Part shown: one piece after another, positions 52,709 through 63,449 of the stretch
Layout: each line of letters starts with the position of its first letter
Position numbering within the stretch: position 1 is the first letter of the stretch
Assembly (NCBI GenBank): GCA_030581615.1
Contig: JAKTTT010000002.1
Span: 558,001 to 622,000 of the forward strand
Direction: 5' to 3'
DNA: 64,000 nucleotides
From: Alloascoidea africana
Taxonomy: Eukaryota > Ascomycota > Alloascoideomycetes > Alloascoideales > Alloascoideaceae
Program-made: the position numbers and the translations under genes
Notes under the pieces: model-generated
What the model was told of the DNA's origin: nothing
Database searches by the model: none
Seen by the model: only the letters and a program-made list of their open reading frames with translations

Positions 52709-54586
52709 ATGTCCAGTAAGTCGACGGCCTCTGCAGAGGCATCTACATCGTCGTCTGTTTCGGTATCGTCATCAACATCTGAGAAAAGCTCACAGGGTGT
52801 CAAAAAGAGACATGTATTGGAACCAGAGCCAAAGCATGATGTTCAAATACGACGGTCTATAGTCAGTTCATATATTGGCGTGGTTCTTCTGATAGGTTTA
52901 CCTTTATGGTGGATCTTGACGTCCATATATAGAGCACCTCTGCCGTATCAAACAATGGAATCTCTAGAGTCAGAGATACTGTCAGGTGTTCATATTCGCA
53001 TTCCAGTGTATATCCGAGTGCTGAACGATTTCAAATACCCAGATCTTGTGGAGGCATCTCAGATAGAAGTGGATCGGGAGCTGAGTTCCAAAGCATCTCA
53101 AGATGGATTGATTGTGGACTGGAACTTGGACCTGAGAAATATCAATGAGACGAGTCAGCCTGGGCCAGAAGATTACGTTTTGGACGTTGAAGTCTCCGAA
53201 AACGAAGGTATTTATATATCTCCATATGATAGGACTTCTACACTTTTCTACTCGCTGGATACTGTCGCAAGCAATTACCTGCCAAATTATGTCAAAGAAG
53301 TGCTTCTCGAGCATGTCTTCAAGTCTGAAATCGATCTGTTCAAATCCAGCAACAACCTTGGATCCGAAAACGATGCTTCCTCCTTACTGGAAGTTATTTC
53401 TTTACAATATAGTAGCCAATTTCATCTAACATTTTCACTGATGTATGGTGATGGATATCCCATTGAATGGGAAATTAAGGAGGCCCTTGATGAACAGTTT
53501 GCTCCATTACGGAAAGAGTTGACAAGGTTTACCAATTTTACCGTTGACACACAGGTCCAATTTTATTCTTTGCCTTCAATTGATAGGCTTCGACGTAATT
53601 CAGAGCATAAGCTTTTACAGGAAATCCATCAAAAGCTGTCTGAACAAGATCAGAAGGCTAATGGCAGCGATGGCGAGGATTCTACTGACACAGCCAGTGA
53701 GGAAATAGGAGAATCAGAAAACAGTTCTGTCGACACTCCTTCTGAAACGAACGATGATATTTCTGGAGATGTTGATAATGAAACCACTCCAGTGTCCTCT
53801 GATCCAGATACTGTAAATACGCCTATCGAGTCAGATGCAATTGGCGATGCAGAGACGGACGATTTTTCATCTCCCGAGGACAAGGACAAGGAAGATCTAA
53901 TCGAGATTAGCCGATCAGATTTGAGTACATTTGTTAATAATGTGGACTGGTCCCTGTCTTCAATAAAATCATACCCAACTCTGAATTTCATTCTTTATGT
54001 TCCCCCTGCGGACCTTTCACCTTTACACATTAAAGACTCGGACACTGAAAGTTTCTTGGTACCACAATGGGGTGGAGTAAAGATTTTGAATATACCAGAT
54101 GATAAAAGAAAGCTGACAAAAGAAGATTTGGCTCCTGTCTTGGAAATATTCGCATCACAACTGTTGCAGCTACTCGGTGTTCCACAACATCCGAAACCTC
54201 CTGTTGTTAGAATCGACTTTATCACGAGGTATTCACTGTGCAAAGCCTTGCAAAGAGCTGCTTCTTCATTGGGCTCTTTGTCACGACTTACAAAGTCTCT
54301 TCCACAAATTGCTATTCCGAAAACAGTGCAGACTGCTGTTGCCAATTCGCTTGAGAAGGCAGAATTGGCCATTCAGTTACTGAACCAAAATAAGGACAGC
54401 GAGGCTATCAAAGAAGCTGGAATCTCTCTAGAGGAGGCAGAAAAAGGATTTTTTGAAAAGATGATGGTGCAACAAAACTTTTTCCCCGAAGAGCACAAAG
54501 TTGCAGTCTACCTTCCACTATTGGGACCAATTGGTATTGTCATCCTTTCAGGAGTTGTGCGGATGCTCAAAGAATTGCGGGCTTAA
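52709..54586 (+). CDS. GPI17: GPI transamidase subunit Gpi17 (PIG-S)
   Basis: The protein has 625 residues (S. cerevisiae Gpi17 is 534). The N-terminal cytosolic tail is Ser-rich and about 45 residues long. The first membrane segment is at about 50-72 (IGVVLLIGLPLWW), followed by the family-typical TSIYRAPLPY. A large lumenal domain follows, with an acidic low-complexity stretch around 310-395 that accounts for the extra length. Conserved boxes are LNFILYVPP, FLVPQWGGVKILN and RIDFITRYS. A second membrane segment near 600-617 precedes a short basic tail (MLKELRA). It is one of five subunits of the endoplasmic reticulum complex that attaches GPI anchors to proteins, which would include the adhesin and perhaps the yapsin in this window. 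Confidence 0.93.
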   Translation: MSSKSTASAEASTSSSVSVSSSTSEKSSQGVKKRHVLEPEPKHDVQIRRSIVSSYIGVVLLIGLPLWWILTSIYRAPLPYQTMESLESEILSGVHIRIPVYIRVLNDFKYPDLVEASQIEVDRELSSKASQDGLIVDWNLDLRNINETSQPGPEDYVLDVEVSENEGIYISPYDRTSTLFYSLDTVASNYLPNYVKEVLLEHVFKSEIDLFKSSNNLGSENDASSLLEVISLQYSSQFHLTFSLMYGDGYPIEWEIKEALDEQFAPLRKELTRFTNFTVDTQVQFYSLPSIDRLRRNSEHKLLQEIHQKLSEQDQKANGSDGEDSTDTASEEIGESENSSVDTPSETNDDISGDVDNETTPVSSDPDTVNTPIESDAIGDAETDDFSSPEDKDKEDLIEISRSDLSTFVNNVDWSLSSIKSYPTLNFILYVPPADLSPLHIKDSDTESFLVPQWGGVKILNIPDDKRKLTKEDLAPVLEIFASQLLQLLGVPQHPKPPVVRIDFITRYSLCKALQRAASSLGSLSRLTKSLPQIAIPKTVQTAVANSLEKAELAIQLLNQNKDSEAIKEAGISLEEAEKGFFEKMMVQQNFFPEEHKVAVYLPLLGPIGIVILSGVVRMLKELRA

Positions 54587-54758
54587 AAGGTTATTTTATC
54601 TTAAAAAGTATAGTGTCTATATATTATTACGAAACCATTGTTAGCATCTCTTCAGGTAAACAATTCAACCAAGTAGCTCATGGTGTGGTGATGCTATCAT
54701 GTATTTTTCCCATTCATGAAACACACACAACACAACACCTTCTCTCTTCTTCATCACC

Positions 54759-55412
54759 ATGTCCCAATATCAAGGCACTGGTGTTCATGACAACGACACA
54801 CACGATGGAAGTAATCCACGAATATCGACTGGGGGTGATTCAAGTTTAAACGATATGGACATTCCACATATCCCAGATGTTCCCGAGACCGAAAACATGG
54901 GGGAATACGACGACGATTTTGAGGATATTGAGGATGAAGAAGAGGGGACAGAAACGAAACCAAAAGTAGATCCGGAGATTATTTCAATGAGATTAGCAAA
55001 AATGACTGAAAGAGACAAGTTGGGATTTTTGCTTGCAAACTTTGATGATGAGCAAATGGCGCGATATGAGGCATACCGGAGGGCCAATATAAACAAACCT
55101 GGAGTCAAGAAATTAGCAAACGCAGTTCTGAATCAGTCAATCACGGGCAATGTTGCTATCGCTTTGTCTGGCTTGTCAAAAGTGTTTGTTGGTGAGATTG
55201 TAGAAAAGGCCTTGGATGTGAAAGCAAGAGTTGAAGCTAAAGAAGGTGACCAAGACCAGAAATCTACAGAGCAGAGCGGGTCTGTTGACCAAACCCCTCT
55301 GCAACCTGAACATATTCGAGAAGCTTGGAGATTATTTAGACTGGAGAATGGGTCGGTGCCTGCTGCTCAATGGAGAAGGCAAGGTGGGAGCGACGGCTGG
55401 CTCTTTCGTTAG
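54759..55412 (+). CDS. TAF11: TFIID subunit Taf11
   Basis: The protein has 217 residues (S. cerevisiae Taf11 is 346). The acidic N-terminus (about 1-70) is disordered. The TAFII28 histone-fold domain occupies about residues 76-205 and contains RLAKMTERDKLGFLLANF, then RYEAYRRANINKPGVKKL, and SGLSKVFVGEIVEKALDV, all hallmarks. The fold ends at HIREAWRLF. It pairs with Taf13 in the TFIID complex at RNA polymerase II promoters. The start is the first ATG in frame and no intron is needed. It converges with the AXL1-like gene, with 61 bp between the stops. Confidence 0.95.
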   Translation: MSQYQGTGVHDNDTHDGSNPRISTGGDSSLNDMDIPHIPDVPETENMGEYDDDFEDIEDEEEGTETKPKVDPEIISMRLAKMTERDKLGFLLANFDDEQMARYEAYRRANINKPGVKKLANAVLNQSITGNVAIALSGLSKVFVGEIVEKALDVKARVEAKEGDQDQKSTEQSGSVDQTPLQPEHIREAWRLFRLENGSVPAAQWRRQGGSDGWLFR

Positions 55413-55473
55413 TTCAATGCCCAATTCATGTATTGTATTTGTATCTTATTTATCGTATTTAGTACGATTTAAA

Positions 55474-58400
55474 TCATAAACTAGAAACCCATATGGAATC
55501 ATCTAAAAGTTCCCTCTCAATGTTATGAGTTATTTCTGTTTGTGTTGCCCATTCGTTCTCCTTTTGGAAATCAGGAACAGAATCTATCTGTCTAACAGGA
55601 AGCCTCGGCATTGTTCGTACCTTGGAGATGTTGGAATTGTTGTTTTCTTTACCCTCTTTGATAGTCTCCTTTCTCCCCTTTTTGGCTTCTTTAATCTGGT
55701 TCCAAAATTCCTTCATTACTGTACTGATAAATCTGAGGCTCTCTCCCTGAGCAGTATAGTATTTGATCAATTTGAAAAATATCTTTTGAGGGTTCTGAGC
55801 AGGAGAAGAAACTGAATCAAAGATGGCTTGCAGTTTTTCGCTTGATATTAGCAACCCTTTCATTCTCAAAAACATTTCAATCTGGATTTTCATAAGGTTG
55901 GCAATTTGTTCTTTTCTAGTTCGACTTTCATCGGGTTGACTTACATACACCGCAAGTTTTGACATTGTGTTTTCTCCAATAAAATATCGTGCAAAGAAAT
56001 CAATAACCTCGAATTTTGTTAAACTTTCTGCAACATTTTTATCCATTTCATCTTCTCCAAAAGAACTTCTGAATCTTAAGGATCTGTTACATATTTGTTC
56101 CCAGATTCTTTCGTGCTCCTGTTGTGAGTTGTTTGCCTTTGATTTAGTTGCAATCAGAGCCTTTCCTACAAGCTTTTCAAATTCTTCAAGCGAGAGTTTC
56201 TTTAGCTCGTTCTGTATGAACAAGAGAAATTGGTCAATCTCTTTGTCCATTACTGTCGGAGCTTTATCTCCCAAAATGCAAATATGAATGCCCACCGTTT
56301 CTCTCATAAATTTCATGTCACCAAAGACCAAGTACCCAAGCTGTTTTTCAAGTCTGAGCTTATCCACCAGATGAATTTTTATAAAATGTGAGATAAACTT
56401 TGTAAGAATCCGAGTTTTACTATCTGACCGGAGACCTGTTTGTATAAAGTAGTTAATGCAATTGCCCTGTTCTTGTTCGTCGAGAGGATGAATTTGAAAA
56501 ACGTAGTACCTCGAAGGACGTATTCGAACTGTGCTTGGATGGTCCCAACTGACTTTTCGATGTCTGCGGGCAACCAAAGAACCTGATAATTTCTCCGAAA
56601 GTATGTTCTTAAAAGCCCAGCATTCCTGATTCATGGCAGTTAGTTAGGTGAAAATTAATCAAAGTTTTACATCTACTCACAGTTTGAGTCAAATCTCCGC
56701 TAATGAACATGTTGGTATAGTTGTGATGAAGATATTGTTTTGAAAATTGTAGGACATCCTCAATGGTGATATCTAAGCGGATTGTTAGCAAAAGTTATTC
56801 AAGCAATTCATCACGCTTCCACTTACAATTCAAGGCCGCTAGGCGATCATCGACATCCCACATATCTTTTTCCAATACATAGTAGAGTGCACCATTAGCC
56901 AGCAAAACTGGATTTTGCATTTTGAAGTCATAGTAATCGCCTATCAATTTAGAGCGGACATGCTCAAAAGTTTTAACAAAAAACTTGTTTTCGGTGACTT
57001 CTTCGAGACTCAGGTTCAGAAATTCAATAAATTGGTCCAAAATTATCTGGAAGAGAAGAAGAATTTTTTCTTTAAACCCGTTTATTGACATTTCAATGGT
57101 GGTATTGCCTTTTAACGATGGCTTTATATCGAAAAAGTAGTCGAGCAAACTTGCATCATAAATCTTGGAGTTTAGTTGGTAGTTAATCAATTCACATAAA
57201 ATCTCGCATTGAATAAAACTATCGACATTGATACAATTCCTCTCCGAAATTGAATTGTTGACCTTCATACAGTAACTACCAACAACATCAAGGGTAATAA
57301 ACACTTTTGAATGCGTATCTGAATCATAGTCCGGTTTATACCACATTTGCAGTCTAGAAGAGTTTACTATCAGTTTAGGACTAGATATTGACTGTCCTTC
57401 TGGTATTGGTTCGATAGACTTAGGCTTGGAATCGTAGGACACCTCTAGATTGATATCGCTGTAGGTGCTGCTGCTTGAGCTTCTACTGCTATTGCAATCC
57501 GATTTGCTTGTAACTGAATGATCTGATTCTGTTGATCCTCTATTCCATTTGCCGCTGTGATTCCTGGTAGTGCCGACTTGTGATCTCCAAGATGCTTCGA
57601 AAAGGCTTTCTGGGATAAATACATTAAGTGGTGGTAACTGGAGACCCTCGCGAGGACTGATATCTCTCAGCTTTGTTAAAAATGTCTCATCCAGGCTTAT
57701 CAATTTATACTCGAATTTGAAGTGCTCATCGGTGATATAGGGATTGAAATCATAACTCGGGCATATAGGTCGGAACATGCGATTCCATTCTCTTGGGCAA
57801 GCTATAATAAGATTCATGTTTCCAGCTGTGAACTGTTTTAAATAGGTTTGGAAGAGTTTTCGTTCTATCGGAAACTCAACGACTTTGTCATTTACAGTTT
57901 GAGACTCAATGGGCTGTGTTTTGCTTTGGGTACCCTTTTCGGATCTATAACACCAGTCATAATATTCGTGTCCTTTTAGAATCCACCTTTTCTTTTCAGC
58001 CGTATTTGATTTAAACAGATCTGTGCAGAGATCAGATACCTCCTCCATCAGGCTATCACTTTTATGTCTGTACCAGAATGTGATCAAATCAATTTCGCTT
58101 AATTGTCTAAAGATGGGTAAAATTTCAGAGTTCCAATCCGACTTGAAAACCATCAAGTTGTACTGGAAAACAGCTGTTATCACTTCCAAAAGATTTCGAC
58201 ACCCTCTATTTGTTAGCTTCATCTCTATTGTGAGGACTGTGTTTTGAGAATCCAGTTGAGAAGTGAAAGAGCAGATTTCCGTCACATAATTTTTCTTCTC
58301 GTAGAGTAGCGAGAACAAACTTCCGGGTCCTTCATGCCCTATAAGATGACAGTAAAAATTGTTGAACTCTTCAATTATAGTATGATAAATTGGTTTAATG

Positions 58401-59284
58401 TTGGCCATATTTATGGGAAAGATCATACGCAGCGTCGCAGTGCGGTTTTTTAAAGTTTTTGCATCTGTGCTTCTATCTTCATTGGACTCCGCTTCAAGGA
58501 CATTATTCAATAGAATAACTCTCTTCTTGTCCTCACTTCTAAAAGCTGGCTGTGTGTAGATTCTAGGAGATATATTTTTGTTTTTTATGTCTCCAAAGAA
58601 GTCAGAAGCAAACTTTTGAAGCTGGTTTAATGAGTAATTTGAACACATTACTACTTTCATGAGATTTGAAGAGTAAAACGTGTTGTAGTATTGAAGAAGT
58701 AGTTTGCCCAAATCAATTCCCTTTTTCTTTGGAATCTCATGCAATGTTTTTGTGTTCCCAGTCGCAAACCTCGAGAATGGGTGATGTGTATTTGCCAACA
58801 ACCGCAAACAGTGATACAGAACTTTTGCGTCCTTAGTTATGTTTCCTTCGTGCTCCGAATTTATAGCATACACTTCTTTTTGCTTGCACATCTTGGAAAA
58901 TAAAGGAGTTTTGAAAAATTGCGAGAACATTTTTAAAGCTGAAAGGAATTCTTTATTTGTGATCTGGAAGTAGTAGTTTGTAAACTCTGCATTCGTAAAA
59001 GCGTTACAAATGCCAGAGTTTGAAGATACAAATTTATGATACGCATTTGACTCCGGGTGCTCTTTTGTTCCTAAGAAAAGCATATGTTCACAAAAATGAG
59101 CCAAGCCAGGGACATTGTTTGGATCATTGAAAGATCCGCTATTTACACAAAGCGCCGCTGCCGAGCAGGTGGTTGCGGGATCCGAAATCAACAACGCATT
59201 TATACCATTCTTGAGTGTTACGATTCTGTAATCACGGAGGTCATTAACAGGAGTCAAAATTTTCTCTTTGAATATATTTGCCAT
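55474..59284 (-). CDS. AXL1: Insulysin-family metalloprotease, Axl1-like (three exons)
   Basis: The exons are 59284-56827, 56772-56681 and 56625-55474, giving 1233 residues. The introns are 54 and 55 nt (GTAAGT and GTGAGT donors, CTAAC-type branch sites). The first join gives LN-Y-ITIEDVLQF and the second GDLTQT-ECWAFKN. It is an M16 inverzincin with active-site H63-x2-E66-H67 in GLAHFCEHMLFLGT, plus the downstream Glu at 137 or 144. The C-terminal domain keeps RLEKQLGYLVFGDMK, the non-catalytic half that closes the chamber. Length, and the SGSFNDPNNVPGLAH context, favour Axl1 (1208 residues, a-factor maturation and axial budding) over Ste23 (1027). A serine-rich insertion near 570-615 is unusual. 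The assignment to Axl1 versus Ste23 is not certain. Confidence 0.8.
56626..56680 (-). other. AXL1-like intron 2
   Basis: GTGAGT donor, ACCTAACTAAC branch region and GAATCAG acceptor; phase 0. Confidence 0.85.
56773..56826 (-). other. AXL1-like intron 1
   Basis: GTAAGT donor, GCTAAC branch box and CGCTTAG acceptor; phase 1. Confidence 0.88.
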
Positions 59285-60373
59285 TATTCAAAGAGATGAA
59301 GGAGAAAAGATGTCTACTCTAGAATTTTCAGATTGATGATGACATAGTTTGTCTATTCGTTACCGTATTCGGAAAGCATGGCGATTTGCGTTTATTGCGC
59401 CTTTTGGACAGCCCTCTGGACCTTAAACTAAATCCTCTAAAAGAGCTAAATGGTTTTCCCCCAAGAATCAACTTCGACCCCTGAGCCATTCTGTATTTCT
59501 TTCCCTGACTTGTCTGTATGTTTCAATGTAGCCTTGCAGAATTGCCGGATGAAGGGTGATGTGTGGTATACACCTTCCCCAGAAGAAGTAGTCAAATGCT
59601 TTCAAAAAGTTACATGCTCAACAACACTAGCAAACATACGAATCTTTATATACCATCGATAACTACTTCAAATTACTAGTGTAGTTGCCGGAGGTTCCCA
59701 AGAATAGGAAGAGATAAAGTTTTAGTTTTTCTCCTTTCGAACTTTGAAAAAACTTTCCCTGGGCTGCCCACCAGCAAATCTGATCATGATTTAGCGCCCA
59801 TGGTTCTCATTTCTCTCTAACTACCAAAACACAAATGAAGGGAGCCTTGCATTTGAAAAGATAAAATTTCATCTATTACTCTGGTATTGGTTCTTGATCT
59901 TTGACTTTTTAAGGCTTTTTTGAGCTCTTCGAAGAGTTTATCAGTTAAGGTTAGAAGAATCTGCAGGCATATATATCCATACTCATCTGAATCTGTTGGT
60001 TATACGTTGACCGTGACTAGGGCATATTAGACGAATTGAGTTGAATATTCAGGTTACAATTAATAGCCAATTACCCCTTGGCCGTGGGCGGAAGATTTAG
60101 TAAATGACCTTGAGTGAGGCGTCAAGAAAAAAAGCGGTTTCAGTTAGACAGCGCCACTTTAGACATTTTCCTACTCTTGTGTTTTGCTATTATTTGGGCT
60201 TGTTTCACCTGAAATTCTCGATATCTTTCATTGCTCATCTCTAGTGTTTGGTATTTTAGACAATCCCAAGACATTCAACATTTTACACTTTATCCATATA
60301 GTGTCAGCACTGTGAGCAGTCTGGACCAAGCATCTTTCTGTCTATATAACACAATAGTTTGGCTATCTCAAAA
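59285..60373. other. Divergent promoter region of about 1.1 kb
   Basis: Between the AXL1-like gene and the Sec2-domain gene. Only a 70-codon frame of no recognised family (59450-59662) and T-rich patches were seen. Confidence 0.55.
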
Positions 60374-61216
60374 ATGGGCTTTTTCAACTTCGGGGCTATT
60401 ACCTCTTCAGCTGTCGAGAATAACATTCATTCAGAGTCTGAATCCTTACCATCTAGGTCTTCGTCTACCACTGCCGGATCTAAGTCTCAGGCTTCAACAA
60501 ATCGATCCTCTCCGGCTTCTTCAATCGCAGTTCGACCAAATGGGAATCAGGAACAGATACAAATTATGGAGGACGCTATAAGAGAATTGTCGTCCCAAGT
60601 GGCTAAGCAAGTTGATAGAGCGGCGGAATTGGAAAGCAAAATCATGAAGCAATCTATTGAATTGATGGAATCAACAAATCTGAACCAAGAATTCCGGCAA
60701 ACGATTGAATCCATAAAAACGACAAAACGAGGGTATGTGGATAGGTCGTGTCAGACAGACCCCATCGAGACCGAGAATCCGGAACCCAAGGAAACAACAC
60801 CCAGAAGTCAGGAAACAGAAGCGGGAGAAATCAAAGTCCAGATGCATTCATTATATGATGCAGATCAAGTAAACCAGCTGAAAGGCAGCATTTTACAGCT
60901 GGAGCAGGAGAATATGAGGCTGAAGAATAAAGCTCGAGAAGCCAGAGAAGCAAAAGGAGCAATGGAATCAAAATACAAAACACTGCAACAAGATATGGAC
61001 GAAATTTCAGCCAGGGTATTCAATGAAGCACAACTTTTGGTTAAAGAAGAGCAGACAGTTCGGAGAAAAATGGAGTTAAGGCTGGAAGAGTATTCTGAAC
61101 GAGAACAGGGGTATTCGTCACGACTGAAGCTCATAGAAAGGAGTCTTGAAAACATTCGCTCCGCACGAAAGGCACTTAACAAGGCGACCCCTGTTGACAC
61201 CGTTTTCAATGTTTAG
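60374..61216 (+). CDS. Coiled-coil protein with a Sec2/Rabin8-like GEF segment
   Basis: The protein has 280 residues from the ATG at 60374; the frame extends 15 bases further upstream only through a TTG. The first 60 residues are Ser-rich. Coiled coils occupy about 60-118 and 160-265. Residues about 204-235 (LQQDMDEISARVFNEAQLLV) resemble the core of the Sec2/Rabin8 exchange domain, in which an E-x3-A-x-L-F-x-E-A pattern contacts a Rab GTPase. The protein is much shorter than Sec2 (759 residues) and lacks its C-terminal targeting part. A role in Rab activation during secretion is inferred from this pattern only. A short conserved-looking SCQTDP sequence sits between the coils. Confidence 0.6.
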   Translation: MGFFNFGAITSSAVENNIHSESESLPSRSSSTTAGSKSQASTNRSSPASSIAVRPNGNQEQIQIMEDAIRELSSQVAKQVDRAAELESKIMKQSIELMESTNLNQEFRQTIESIKTTKRGYVDRSCQTDPIETENPEPKETTPRSQETEAGEIKVQMHSLYDADQVNQLKGSILQLEQENMRLKNKAREAREAKGAMESKYKTLQQDMDEISARVFNEAQLLVKEEQTVRRKMELRLEEYSEREQGYSSRLKLIERSLENIRSARKALNKATPVDTVFNV

Positions 61217-61436
61217 TACTCTGGTGTTGGGCAGGCTTTGGCGCTGATGTGATTCTCATTTTAAAGCGGAGATACTGGGCGTACGAAAGTATCGGGCAAG
61301 TTTTTTCCAAGATTAGCGGCTTATCGCGATAGAACTCTCCAAGCTCCAACACCAGATATTCGTGCTCGCACGAGCTTGTTTCTTTCTTATTCTCTTCTCT
61401 TCGCTCTCCCACCCAGATCACAGCGACTCATTTATC

Positions 61437-63257
61437 ATGAACGGGACTAGCAAGAAAAGCATCGATCCTCTGGTCACAGAAACGAGTCTCCTCAACTCAC
61501 CCTCAGTATCTTCTCTGGAGTCTAATCCTACAGCCACACAGTTAGAAGCGAATGGAGAAAACCAAACCAAAGAGCTCACAACTGCGAGACTCATTATCAT
61601 CACTGGTTCGCTATATGTTGGAATCTTCCTGTCAGCTCTAGATGCCACAATAGTCACCTCTCTCTCGGCACACATGGCCTCCGAGTTTGATGAAGCAAAA
61701 CGGTTGAGTTGGATCGCAACAAGTTACCTCCTGACAAACAGTGCGTTCCAGCCACTATTTGGAAAACTTTCGGATATTTTTGGGAGGAAGAATATGCTCC
61801 ACTTTTGCAACAGCATTTTTATCATCGGGTGCATTATTGTTGGTTTTGCTCCGAGCTTTGCGGCTCTGATTATCGGCCGACTTGTGACCGGCGTTGGAGG
61901 AGGAGGGTTAACTTCGCTGAGCACCATTGCAATGAGTGATATCGTACCGTTAAGGAACAGAGGTGTTTTTCAGGGCTTGGGAAACGTCGCTTATGGAATA
62001 GGCGCTGCATCTGGTGGCATCATCGGTGGAGTACTAACCGACTTGTATGGATGGAGATTTGCGTTCATATTGCAAGTTCCCATAGCTACCCTGAGCATGG
62101 TTCTTATCCAGGTTTTCTTGCACATCCCCCATAAACCAAACACAAAGGTTCAGACTGGAACTCGGTACGGTGCAGTTGAGGTGAATGCAGAAGGAGATGT
62201 TCATCATATAACCGAGTCCTTTTTTGAGCAGTACAAAAGAGTTGACGTTCTCGGGGCATCATGTTTGGTTACGGCTTTGTTAAGTTTCCTACTCGCCCTA
62301 TCGATAGGCGGATCCCAGCTCCCCTGGTCGCATCCGTTGATCTGGGTATTGCTTAGCATGTTTGTGATTTTTATCTTGGCATTTGGATATGTTGAGCAGT
62401 ATGTTTCTTTGGAACCAATAATCCCCCTCCATCTGCTGAAGATTCGAACAGTGTTGTCTTCTAGCTTGGCGAATTGGTTCATGACTATTGGCGTATTTTC
62501 CTATATCTACTACGTTCCCATATTCTTCTCGTCAATATACAGCCTTGAAGATTTCAGCACAAGCAGAGTCGGACAGGTTCTCATTAGTAACTTTGTTGGA
62601 GTCAGTATCGGCAGCTATTTGTGTGGTATTTACATGAAGAAGACTGGGAAATATTATTGGATTTCTCTGATAACGGGCCTAATGGCAATTGTTGGCGTGT
62701 GTGAAATTGTGTCGATAACATTTCCCAGATCACCACCCTTGGCAGGTACTGACAATCCATATATAATGAAACCATGGGAAGCGAATACTCTACTGTTTCT
62801 TCCCGGATTCGGGTATGCTGCTATGCTGACAGTTACGTTGTTAGCGTTAATATCCTCAGTCCCCCATTCTTACCAGGCAGTAACTACCTCAATTCAATAT
62901 GCGTTCCGATCAACGGGATCTACAATTGGCGTATCTGCCTGCTCCTCAATATTTCAAAATTTTCTCTTGAAGAGCCTGGATAAGATCCCACAGAAATATG
63001 AGTTCGATAACGAAAGGGACAGACAAGCTCTCTTGGATGCAATTCAAAATGTTACAAACTCAATAGAAGCAATCAAGATAGTTCCCGAGAAATACCAACT
63101 GGATGTGATCCAGAGCTATAGCATAGGGTGTCGAGCTGCTTTTATCTTTGCCCTATTTGCAGTGACCTTGGGCTTTATATCTATGATTTTTGTAGAGGAG
63201 AATGTTCTACATTCTAGTATTCAAAGGGAAGACGAAGATGATAGTCACTCTGACTGA
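61437..63257 (+). CDS. MFS transporter of the vacuolar basic amino acid (VBA/DHA2) type
   Basis: The protein has 606 residues from the ATG at 61437; the frame runs further upstream without an ATG. A soluble N-terminus of about 50 residues precedes 14 membrane segments. The motif LDATIVTSLSAHMASEF in segment 1 and the loop FGKLSDIFGRKNML are hallmarks of the DHA2 group. The antiporter motif C region reads RGVFQGLGNVAYGIGAASGGIIGG. Similar proteins in yeast are Vba1, Vba2 and Vba4 and S. pombe Fnx1/Fnx2, which load basic amino acids into the vacuole; multidrug exporters of the same group are the alternative. The C-terminal tail is acidic (REDEDDSHSD). Confidence 0.85.
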   Translation: MNGTSKKSIDPLVTETSLLNSPSVSSLESNPTATQLEANGENQTKELTTARLIIITGSLYVGIFLSALDATIVTSLSAHMASEFDEAKRLSWIATSYLLTNSAFQPLFGKLSDIFGRKNMLHFCNSIFIIGCIIVGFAPSFAALIIGRLVTGVGGGGLTSLSTIAMSDIVPLRNRGVFQGLGNVAYGIGAASGGIIGGVLTDLYGWRFAFILQVPIATLSMVLIQVFLHIPHKPNTKVQTGTRYGAVEVNAEGDVHHITESFFEQYKRVDVLGASCLVTALLSFLLALSIGGSQLPWSHPLIWVLLSMFVIFILAFGYVEQYVSLEPIIPLHLLKIRTVLSSSLANWFMTIGVFSYIYYVPIFFSSIYSLEDFSTSRVGQVLISNFVGVSIGSYLCGIYMKKTGKYYWISLITGLMAIVGVCEIVSITFPRSPPLAGTDNPYIMKPWEANTLLFLPGFGYAAMLTVTLLALISSVPHSYQAVTTSIQYAFRSTGSTIGVSACSSIFQNFLLKSLDKIPQKYEFDNERDRQALLDAIQNVTNSIEAIKIVPEKYQLDVIQSYSIGCRAAFIFALFAVTLGFISMIFVEENVLHSSIQREDEDDSHSD

Positions 63258-63449
63258 TAAAACAACCAACCATGTACATTTGAACGCCACATATCTTACT
63301 AGCAGTTATGATCAACCCATTCAGAGTGTGCTTGACTTCTTAGATATGTACTACTAAACATTAGGACACGGTTAAATAAAATGAACATCTATAAAAACTA
63401 AAACAAAACCTTAAACTTTCCAACGGGCATAGATGAAAAGTAATGCAAT

